A stretch of 7,350 bases of DNA from Planctomycetota bacterium (GTDB lineage Bacteria > Planctomycetota > Phycisphaerae > Phycisphaerales > SM1A02): NCBI GenBank assembly GCA_003671065.1, contig QWPU01000159.1, positions 1-7,350 on the forward strand. The letters run 5' to 3'. The notes beneath the pieces were generated by a model. It was given only the letters and a program-made list of their open reading frames with translations. It was not told where the DNA came from and searched no databases. Position numbers and translations under genes: made by a program. This document shows, one piece after another, positions 1 through 4,927 of this stretch (positions within the stretch are counted from its first letter, which is position 1; each line of letters begins with the position of its first letter).

Positions 1-746
1 ATATCGAGGCTGTCGTCGCCGATATTCCAGATGGTGATGTACTTCAGGTTGACAGCGCCACCCCAAATTTCAATTCCGTCGTCAACATTGTTCATGATTT
101 CCATGTGATCGATGGTCGTTTCGCGACCAACTCCACCGAGTGAAAGCCCGTTGAGTTCGTTGTTGAGGCCGATGACCTTGCCGCCGTAACGGAATGAGCA
201 GAACGCAAGCGAACCGCTGTCATCTTCGTCGTTGCCGCCGCCGTAGATCACATTGGTATCAGTAGGGCTCGCAGCGGTGAGGCCTTCCATCGTGGCGATG
301 TTGTTTGCGTTTGGTGATGCGGCGTTAGCGGCTACCGCGTTCTCGCTGATGTAGCCCCTACCCATGATGGTGAGGTTGCCCCACTCGTTGCACACTGGGC
401 GCCATGTGCCAGTGCTTGGATCGCCAGCAGTCCATGTTGCAACATCAGCCTTTGATGTGAAGATGATCGGGGACTCGTTGGTGCCCACGGCGTTGATGCG
501 CGCGCCGCGAGTGATGGCGAGTGAGCCACCGACTTCGCTTGCGATGACGGTGCCCGGCGCAATGGTGAGCGTGACGCCTGGAAGAACATAGATTTGTCCG
601 ATCAGGTTGTAGGTGTTCGCGCTCGACCAGGTGGTCGATGTTGCGATGTTGGCGTTGACGAGGATCTCGGCAGCATGAGCCGAACCAATGTTGAGGAGAG
701 TCGCGCCAGAGGCGAGGAGCAGGCAGCTGATTGAGTTGGACTTCAT
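1..746 (-). CDS. Secreted beta-helix-like exoprotein, N-terminal 248 residues (cut by window edge)
   Basis: This is the N-terminal part of a secreted, probably cell-surface protein; its activity is unknown. The start at 746 is supported by GAAGGA five bases upstream (752-757) and by a signal peptide: MKSN, then a hydrophobic stretch ending GSAHA-AEI, with likely cleavage near residue 25. The mature part is rich in short beta-strand/turn units typical of right-handed beta-helices: VLPGVTLTIAPGTVI (54-68), IIFTSK (94-99), WGNLTIMGRG (122-131), MEGL (153-156), IYGGGNDEDDSG (167-178), NELNGLSLGGVG (196-207), VDDGIEIWGG (221-230) and IGDDSLD (242-248). From memory, this order (FTS, WGG-like, EGL, YGG-x-DSG, EINGL-LGGVG, DDG-E-GG, DD) matches a widespread secreted family in Bacteroidetes, Xanthomonadales and planctomycetes, often annotated only as a lipoprotein or mislabelled as a transporter. 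The remainder lies left of the window. It has no close neighbour on its strand and seems to be its own transcription unit. Confidence 0.85.
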   Translation of the reverse strand, partial: MKSNSISCLLLASGATLLNIGSAHAAEILVNANIATSTTWSSANTYNLIGQIYVLPGVTLTIAPGTVIASEVGGSLAITRGARINAVGTNESPIIFTSKADVATWTAGDPSTGTWRPVCNEWGNLTIMGRGYISENAVAANAASPNANNIATMEGLTAASPTDTNVIYGGGNDEDDSGSLAFCSFRYGGKVIGLNNELNGLSLGGVGRETTIDHMEIMNNVDDGIEIWGGAVNLKYITIWNIGDDSLD

Positions 747-751
747 TTCAT

Positions 752-757
752 TCCTTC
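752..757 (-). promoter_or_regulatory. Shine-Dalgarno site of the beta-helix exoprotein
   Basis: The minus strand reads GAAGGA followed by five bases and then the ATG at 746-744. An overlapping ATG at 751 lies in a different frame. The site fixes the start just ahead of the signal peptide. Confidence 0.7.
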
Positions 758-792
758 AATGTTTAAGTTCTGAACAGACACTTGGACGCGGT

Positions 793-866
793 TTGCATGA
801 TGCCTATCCAGGGACATCATGCAAAGGGGTTGCATGACGCCTATCCAGAGACATCATGCAAAGGAA
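793..866. repeat. Two tandem copies of a 37-bp palindromic element
   Basis: Copy 1 is 793-829 and copy 2 is 830-866, with 33 of 37 positions identical by eye. Each copy is itself an inverted repeat. In copy 1, TTTGCATGATG (792-802) pairs perfectly with CATCATGCAAA (815-825) around the 12-base loop CCTATCCAGGGA. In copy 2, TTGCATGACG (830-839) pairs with CATCATGCAA (852-861) with one mismatch around CCTATCCAGAGA. The loop is almost as conserved as the arms, differing at one base, so selection or recent duplication covers the whole unit. Position upstream of a minus-strand start codon suggests an operator or an RNA hairpin in the leader. A short dispersed REP-like or MITE-type element is the alternative. 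Only two units are present and there are no spacers, so it is not a CRISPR array. Confidence 0.85.
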
Positions 867-1067
867 AAGTACTCCTTAACGGTGTGGATCACGCTAAGAC
901 GCGCTGTGAACTCTGCGAGACTTCTGTTCAGATACGCAGCGACGATTGCGGGCACCGACACACTTCACGAAGGCGAACAATGCCAGTCTCGTGTAAGCGT
1001 TGTGTGTGGATCGCGTGAGCGCAGCGCGAAAAATTGCGTCAAGCGCCCAAAGAATCAAAGCGTGTAT

Positions 1068-1448
1068 TCACGCGCCTACAAGACCGAACACCGCGCCATC
1101 GAGATCGCGCACGATCGCGATGTGTGTGCCTGCGCAATCTCGCGGGCCGTCGATCACGGCGGCTCCGAGCACCACTGCGCGCGCAACTGCTGCATCGAGC
1201 GACGCCACCCTGAAGTACGGAATCCACGCGGCGGGAACTGCGGAGTTCAATCCGCGTCGATGACAGACTCCCGCGAGCGCTGGCCCGTCCTTGACGGCAT
1301 GCAAGCAGTGATCGTTGTAACTCCCTTGCTCGTCACTCATCGGGATCGCACTGGTCGAAACACCGAGAATTTCCGTGTAAAACGCTCGCGAGCGCTCCGC
1401 ATCAACAACGGCGATATCAAGCCACGCTGCAAGTGTTTCGTGTGCCAT
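1068..1448 (-). CDS. VOC (glyoxalase/bleomycin-resistance fold) family protein
   Basis: A 126-residue cytoplasmic protein, the usual length of a single-subunit VOC protein. Two half-modules are visible. Residues 7-30 (AAWLDIAVVDAERSRAF..ILG) give the first beta strand and the helix with the classic S/R-x-FY-x-x-x-LG pattern. Residues 75-126 give the second half: WIPYFRV, then a helix SLDAAVARAVVLGA, then GTHIAIVRDLDGAVFGLVG with the family's D-x-DG turn. The positions where glyoxalase I carries metal-binding His and Glu look replaced (Trp9 region; Gly122-Leu123 after DLDGAVF), so a non-metal binding or other role is possible and the substrate is unknown. The start at 1448 fits the family N-terminus. 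An in-frame ATG at 1514 would add 22 residues with no counterpart in the family. No good ribosome binding site precedes either start. It is divergent from the DUF1080 gene. Confidence 0.8.
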   Translation of the reverse strand: MAHETLAAWLDIAVVDAERSRAFYTEILGVSTSAIPMSDEQGSYNDHCLHAVKDGPALAGVCHRRGLNSAVPAAWIPYFRVASLDAAVARAVVLGAAVIDGPRDCAGTHIAIVRDLDGAVFGLVGA

Positions 1449-1566
1449 GTGCGCAACGTAGCGCGGCAGTGGCGGTGATTGGGGTACGCTGCGACCTCGA
1501 CGAAAAATGGCCATCGATGACTGTCAACAATCTGCCACGCATCCACTTCGCCCCGAGGTTCACTCC
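1449..1566. promoter_or_regulatory. Divergent intergenic region between VOC and DUF1080 genes
   Basis: This 118-base gap must hold the start signals of both flanking genes. On the minus strand a perfect TTGACA lies at 1522-1527, but no good -10 box follows at 16-18 bases, so it is only a candidate -35 for the VOC gene. No clear plus-strand promoter was seen. The plus-strand ribosome binding site is GAGG at 1555-1558. Confidence 0.4.
1555..1558 (+). promoter_or_regulatory. Shine-Dalgarno site of the double-DUF1080 gene
   Basis: GAGG lies eight bases before the ATG at 1567. It supports that start over the in-frame ATG at 1507, which would put 20 polar residues ahead of an otherwise ideal signal peptide. 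Confidence 0.6.
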
Positions 1567-2928
1567 ATGAAAAAAACCCTGCTCGCGTTCAGCGCCCTTT
1601 CCATTTCTGCACTCGCCTCGCTTGCCTCTGCAGCAAGCACCGACCTCTTTAACGGCAAGGACCTGAGCGGCTGGGTCAATGTGAACACCGCGCCATCAAC
1701 CTTCACGGTCGGCAAAGACGAGACAGGCGCGCCAGTCATTCGCTGCTCAGGGAACCCCACTGGCATCCTGCGCACCGAACTCGCATACGAAAACTTCACG
1801 CTCGAGTTTGACTGGAAGCACTTGAGCGAACCTGGCAACGCAGGGCTCTTCGTCTGGAGCGATCCCTATTGCTCGACAGGTGTGCCGTTCTCTCGATCGA
1901 TCGAAGTGCAGATCATGCTCACGCCTGACAACATCGATGAGAAGGGTCGCACGATGTACACGGGACAAGGCGACATCTTCTCGATCTGGGGCGCGAAGAT
2001 GACGCCTGATCGCGCGCATCCAGGAGGCTGGGAGCGTTGTCTTCCGAGCGCGCGTATGACCAAAGGTGCGGGCAACTGGAATCATTACAAAGTTGTGTGC
2101 GACAAAGGCGTCATCACGCTGAGCATCAACGGCACCGAAGTGTCGGGCTGCAAAGACACCACGCCTCGCAAGGGTTTCATCTGCCTTGAAAGTGAAGGCA
2201 CGGAGATCTGGTTCAAGAATCTTAAACTCACTGAACTTCCTGCCGCTGTTCCTGCGCTCACTCCCGCGATGACCAGCGATCTTGCACGCGCAGGCCTGCG
2301 ATCGATCTTCGACGGACTCACCCTCACTGGTTGGCATGAAGGCGATGCGCTCGGCACCACCGCCGCTGGTAAACACTGGTCGGTCGGCGGCAATGTGATT
2401 CACTTCGATGGCAAGGGTCACGACTTGTGGACGAATGAAAGCTACGGCGATTTCGAGATGCAAGTTGATTGGAAGTGGACGAACGAACATCAAGGATTGC
2501 TGAAGCGTCCCTTCATCGGTCTCGACGGAAACACCGTGAAAAACCCTGACGGCAGCGACAAGTTGGTTGAAGTCGAAGAGCGCGACAGCGGCATCTATCT
2601 GCGCGGCAACTCAAAGAGTCAAGTGAACATCTGGACATGGCCATGCGGTTCGGGTGAGGTGTATGGCTACCGCACGGACGCGAGGATGACGCCTGAAGTT
2701 CGCGCGGCCTGCGCACCGCGTATGCACGCTGACGCAGCGGTCGGTCAGTGGAATCGCTTCCGCATTCGCATGGTCGGCGAGGTGCTCAATGTGTGGCTCA
2801 ACGACAAGCATGTGCTCGTCGATGCGCGCCTGCCAGGCGTTCCGACCAGTGGTCCCATCGCGCTGCAGTGCCACGGTTGCCCGATCGAGTTCACGAATGT
2901 GATGATCGAGCGACTTGTGTCGAAGTGA
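1567..2928 (+). CDS. Secreted protein with two DUF1080 (3-keto-disaccharide hydrolase-like) domains
   Basis: A 453-residue exported protein. Residues 1-23 are a Sec signal peptide (MKKTLLAF..., ending LASA-AS). Two DUF1080/PF06439 domains with a concanavalin-like beta-sandwich follow. Domain 1 is about 26-222 (TDLFNGKDLSGW; YENFTLEFDWK 74-84; SIEVQI 111-116; GNWNHYKV 169-176). Domain 2 is about 246-449 (SIFDGLTLTGW 246-256; YGDFEMQVDWK 293-303; DSGIYLRG 340-347; GQWNRFRI 393-400). The matched order of motifs shows an internal duplication, although the halves have diverged. Members of the family are reported to hydrolyse 3-keto-glycosides, and many are uncharacterised planctomycete or Bacteroidetes exoproteins; the substrate here is unknown. 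Each half keeps a central acidic motif (Glu113; Glu336/Glu338 and Asp340), so both could be active. It is rich in Cys (at least ten), which may form disulphides outside the cytoplasm. It appears monocistronic. Confidence 0.88.
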   Translation: MKKTLLAFSALSISALASLASAASTDLFNGKDLSGWVNVNTAPSTFTVGKDETGAPVIRCSGNPTGILRTELAYENFTLEFDWKHLSEPGNAGLFVWSDPYCSTGVPFSRSIEVQIMLTPDNIDEKGRTMYTGQGDIFSIWGAKMTPDRAHPGGWERCLPSARMTKGAGNWNHYKVVCDKGVITLSINGTEVSGCKDTTPRKGFICLESEGTEIWFKNLKLTELPAAVPALTPAMTSDLARAGLRSIFDGLTLTGWHEGDALGTTAAGKHWSVGGNVIHFDGKGHDLWTNESYGDFEMQVDWKWTNEHQGLLKRPFIGLDGNTVKNPDGSDKLVEVEERDSGIYLRGNSKSQVNIWTWPCGSGEVYGYRTDARMTPEVRAACAPRMHADAAVGQWNRFRIRMVGEVLNVWLNDKHVLVDARLPGVPTSGPIALQCHGCPIEFTNVMIERLVSK

Positions 2929-3017
2929 TCATGCACTACTGAAACGCGCATGAATCTCCATGACTCTCAATGAACGCGCGCATTGCGAGTGACATCGAGT
3001 AGTTCCGGCTAAGCAGG

Positions 3018-3062
3018 CTTACGCATCGTCTGTGATGCGCAAGACTTCAATCAGTTGAAGTC
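3018..3062. terminator. Adjacent pair of stem-loops after the DUF1080 gene (candidate transcript end)
   Basis: The first stem pairs CTTACGCATC (3018-3027) with GATGCGCAAG (3034-3043), with one mismatch and a six-base loop. The second pairs GACTTCAA (3043-3050) perfectly with TTGAAGTC (3055-3062) around TCAG. They lie 90-135 bases past the DUF1080 stop. No T-run follows (CCCATTG), so this is not a standard intrinsic terminator. It could stabilise the mRNA 3' end or be incidental. Confidence 0.35.
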
Positions 3063-3234
3063 CCCATTGTCCGTCCGCAAACTGATTCGTTGAAACACTC
3101 CGCGCATCGGTGACTTGGCTCCTTGTAGCCGTGGCTCGCGCCGGGGCAGATTCAGCATCGTTGAGTTTTGGTTGAACTGCACAGCGCAGCACACCAGAGT
3201 CGATGCCGCGGACGCGCGATGTGGAAGGACATCA

Positions 3235-3423
3235 ATGGTTAACTTGGCCTGTTTTGCCCTATTCGCGGTGGCAACCGCTGTTTCTATGCCATCGCCTCAT
3301 CACGCTGCGCTCGCGGGAGATTCGAGTTCGACGGCGAAACAAACGCCGCGGATGTGGCGCAACTGCTCGGGGAATGGGGGCCCTGCCGTTAGTGCGAGAA
3401 ACCCACAGATCTGCGATGTGTGA
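3235..3423 (+). CDS. Possible small secreted protein or detached signal-peptide start
   Basis: A 62-codon ORF whose ATG is preceded by GGAAGG (3223-3228) at six bases, one of the best ribosome binding sites in the window. The first 27 residues (MVNLACFALFAVATAVSM, then PSPHHAALA) look like a signal peptide with an Ala-x-Ala type cleavage site. The remaining 35 residues are low in information and match nothing I know. The ORF shares its DNA with the dockerin-like relic, which is read one frame away. Joining this leader at codon GAT (3319-3321) to the relic frame at TTC (3321-3323) by a one-base shift gives AGD-FEFDGETNAAD, very like an intact dockerin repeat. It may therefore be part of a broken gene rather than a working small gene. 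Its stop (3421-3423) overlaps an ATG at 3416 in the protease frame. Confidence 0.3.
   Translation: MVNLACFALFAVATAVSMPSPHHAALAGDSSSTAKQTPRMWRNCSGNGGPAVSARNPQICDV
3243..3392 (+). pseudogene. Headless relic of a dockerin-like C-terminal module
   Basis: This frame is open from just after TAA (3240-3242) to TAG (3390-3392) but has no usable start codon. Its last residues, FEFDGETNAADVAQLL (3321-3368) then GEWGPCR and stop, closely match the second repeat of the downstream protease (DLNGDGVSDAADLSILL, then GAWGPCL and stop). The shared signature is acidic-x-x-G, AAD, LLG-x-WGPC and one residue before the stop. A chance match of this length and placement is very unlikely. Upstream, CARG-R (3306-3320) loosely parallels the CRGDF entry to the first protease repeat. 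No catalytic or binding domain remains in front of it. It is probably the 3' end of a decayed or deleted exoprotein gene. A sequencing or assembly error breaking a real short gene is the alternative. Confidence 0.6.
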
Positions 3424-3475
3424 TTTGATCAGAGAACGCACTTGCAACTGTCTGATTTGCAGCGACACTCTGTGC

Positions 3476-4828
3476 ATGATCCCTTCCACGATGTTGGCTT
3501 TGCTTGTCGGTGCACACGCGCCCGCTCTTGTTTCAACTGCACTCAACGCACCGATTGGCTCGACTGAGAAGACCGCGGTGAGAAGTACGACTGCGGCGCT
3601 CGATCTGCTGGCGTTTGAAGCGTCGATGTTCAGTGCGCTTGTGATTGGCGACGCACTCCCTAGCGCGCTCACGCCAGTTGCTGGTCGCGGCCTTGTGCTT
3701 CGCTCGCGCCGAGGCGCCAACGACGCCGAGCATTTCATCTTTGAACATCCAACGCAACCTTCGCGTGAAGCATCGCTGCTGCTGCGTGAGGGTCGTCTTA
3801 GCGGATCGATCACGCATCTTGGCAACACGCGATCGATGCTCACAGGCCTGCGCGCAGGTGTCTCAAGCGTTCGCGTTGAAGATGCGACGAAAGATTTGCC
3901 CTGCGCGCACACCGACGAGTTTCGCGCAGTCAATCAAGGTGATGGCGCAATCGCAGGAGCGCTCTGTGATGATGGCTCGCGCGTCGATGTGCTCGTGGTG
4001 TACACGGATGCTGCGATCGTGCAAGCGGGCGGCGTGACCCAGATCGGTGATTCAATTCTGTGGGCGATCAGCGACTCAAACGCGATCTACGCCGCGAGCG
4101 GCATTGCGCTTCAAGCGCGGCTTGTGGCAACCGCAAACGTTGCTGGCTACATCGAAGATCCATCGTCGATGGTGAATGATCTCTATCGGCTGCGCGACCC
4201 TGCCGATGGCTTCATGGATGAGATTCACGCGCTTCGCAACGCGACGGGCGCCGATCTCGTTGCGCTTGTGCGCGCGAGTGGTGGCGGCGCATGCGGCATC
4301 GCGTGGCTTGTTGGTTCGAGCGTCGCTCAAGAGAGTTACGGCTTCAGCGTCACTGCACTCAATTGCTTCGGCGGCAAGACATTCACGCACGAACTCGGTC
4401 ACAACATGGGCTGCTGCCACGCGCCTGGAGACGGTGGCGGTTGCACGAGCGGCGGCGTGTTTCCGTATTCGGTCGGCAACCGTTTCTTCGGCCTGAGCGG
4501 CACTGAGTATCGCACTGTGATGGCGTATGCGCCTGGCACGCGCATTGGTCGCTTCTCCTCACCGCTCGCGCTCTATGACGGCATCGCCACCGGCATCGCC
4601 GACGAGCGCGACAACACGCGATCGATAAACGAAACTCGCTTTGTCTTTACTCAATTTCGCTGCAGCGTTTGTCGCGGCGACTTCGATGGTGATAATCAGG
4701 TCGCCGCATCAGATCTCGCGATCATGCTTGGCTCGTGGGGTGGAGTGCAGTCGGATCTCAATGGCGATGGTGTGTCGGACGCAGCGGATCTTTCGATTCT
4801 GCTCGGCGCGTGGGGACCGTGTCTGTAA
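3476..4828 (+). CDS. Secreted metzincin-type zinc metalloprotease (reprolysin-like) with dockerin-like C-terminus
   Basis: A predicted exported zinc endopeptidase of 450 residues from the ATG at 3476. A hydrophobic leader (MLALLVGAHAPALVSTALNA, 6-25) resembles a signal peptide with a short, uncharged n-region. Residues 30-165 would be a propeptide; Cys143 is a possible cysteine-switch residue (inference). The catalytic domain starts at VDVLVVYTDAA (170-180), includes GADLVALV (258-265) and CGIAWLV (273-279), and carries the full zinc signature HELGHNMGCCH (His305, Glu306, His309, His315). The Met-turn is TVMAYAPG (Met349). This pattern fits the Reprolysin_4 / peptidyl-Asp metallopeptidase group of M12B/M72-like enzymes. 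Residues 399-450 hold two dockerin-like calcium-loop repeats (GDFDGDNQVAASDLAIMLG and DLNGDGVSDAADLSILLG), ending WGPCL. The reading frame is open back to 3203, but earlier residues are Arg/Cys-rich and non-signal-like. ATGs at 3416 and 3491 are alternatives, and none has a good ribosome binding site. Confidence 0.85.
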   Translation: MIPSTMLALLVGAHAPALVSTALNAPIGSTEKTAVRSTTAALDLLAFEASMFSALVIGDALPSALTPVAGRGLVLRSRRGANDAEHFIFEHPTQPSREASLLLREGRLSGSITHLGNTRSMLTGLRAGVSSVRVEDATKDLPCAHTDEFRAVNQGDGAIAGALCDDGSRVDVLVVYTDAAIVQAGGVTQIGDSILWAISDSNAIYAASGIALQARLVATANVAGYIEDPSSMVNDLYRLRDPADGFMDEIHALRNATGADLVALVRASGGGACGIAWLVGSSVAQESYGFSVTALNCFGGKTFTHELGHNMGCCHAPGDGGGCTSGGVFPYSVGNRFFGLSGTEYRTVMAYAPGTRIGRFSSPLALYDGIATGIADERDNTRSINETRFVFTQFRCSVCRGDFDGDNQVAASDLAIMLGSWGGVQSDLNGDGVSDAADLSILLGAWGPCL

Positions 4829-4868
4829 GGCAGACCCACTCTGATAGCCCCATCGGCAAGGAAACAGA

Positions 4869-4896
4869 AACAGCCCCGACTTCGGTCGGGGCTGTT
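4869..4896. terminator. Bidirectional intrinsic terminator with UUCG loop
   Basis: The ten-base arm CAGCCCCGAC (4871-4880) pairs perfectly with GTCGGGGCTG (4885-4894) around TTCG; two further A-T pairs extend the stem to 12 bp. On the plus strand the closing pair gives C(UUCG)G, an exceptionally stable tetraloop. The 3' side is T-rich in both directions (TTCTTTGTTGT on plus, TTTCTGTTTCC on minus). It sits 40 bases after the protease stop and about 31 bases after the sigma factor stop, so it should end both convergent transcripts. Confidence 0.9.
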
Positions 4897-4927
4897 CTTT
4901 GTTGTATGAGTTGATCCCGCCGCTCGC

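Larger units (their letters stand above)
747..1067. other. Gene-free interval with palindromic repeats
   Basis: This is the stretch between the start of the minus-strand exoprotein and the stop of the VOC gene. Nothing in either strand looks like a real protein: reading frames here are Cys/Arg-rich, have no recognisable motif, and run on into the antisense of the VOC gene. The only clear structure is the pair of 37-bp palindromic units at 793-866, which start about 45 bases upstream of the exoprotein start codon. It should contain the exoprotein promoter, but no convincing -35/-10 pair was found. A poor stem followed by AATTTTT on the minus strand (about 1029-1050) just past the VOC stop could be a weak terminator. 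Confidence 0.6.
2929..3475. other. Long interval without an intact gene, containing a relic
   Basis: These 547 bases lie between the DUF1080 stop and the most likely protease start. Positions 2929-3017 show nothing recognisable. Two adjacent stem-loops occupy 3018-3062. Positions 3063-3220 have frequent stops and no motif. A dockerin-like C-terminal relic fills 3243-3392, and a small ORF with a good ribosome binding site overlaps it at 3235-3423. Positions 3424-3475 should be the protease leader, unless the protease starts at 3416. The most economical reading is that a former exoprotein gene has decayed here. Confidence 0.55.

Noticed and set aside
793..866. CRISPR array
   Set aside because: There are only two abutting units without spacers and no cas genes; each unit is a palindrome, which explains the repeat better.
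1029..1050. Intrinsic terminator for the VOC gene
   Set aside because: A T-run is present on the minus strand, but the stem before it is only three clean base pairs with a bulge, too weak to call.
819..1478. Long plus-strand ORF opposite the VOC gene
   Set aside because: It lies largely antisense to a protein with a clear VOC fold. Its translation is Arg/Cys-rich with no motif, and its start falls inside the palindromic repeats.
1747..2493. 248-codon minus-strand ORF inside the DUF1080 gene
   Set aside because: It is antisense to a clearly recognised protein and has no family features; it is a shadow of GC-rich coding DNA.
3319..3323. Programmed -1 frameshift joining the small leader ORF to the relic
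   Set aside because: There is no slippery heptamer or downstream structure that I can see; a one-base deletion, a sequencing error or gene decay is simpler.
3203..3475. Extension of the protease reading frame to an ATG at 3203
   Set aside because: The extra residues are Arg/Cys/His-rich, bury the signal peptide, and overlap the dockerin-like relic in another frame.
3259..3933. 224-codon minus-strand ORF opposite the protease N-terminus
   Set aside because: It is Arg/Ser-rich, has no recognisable domain, and overlaps the protease and relic on the other strand.
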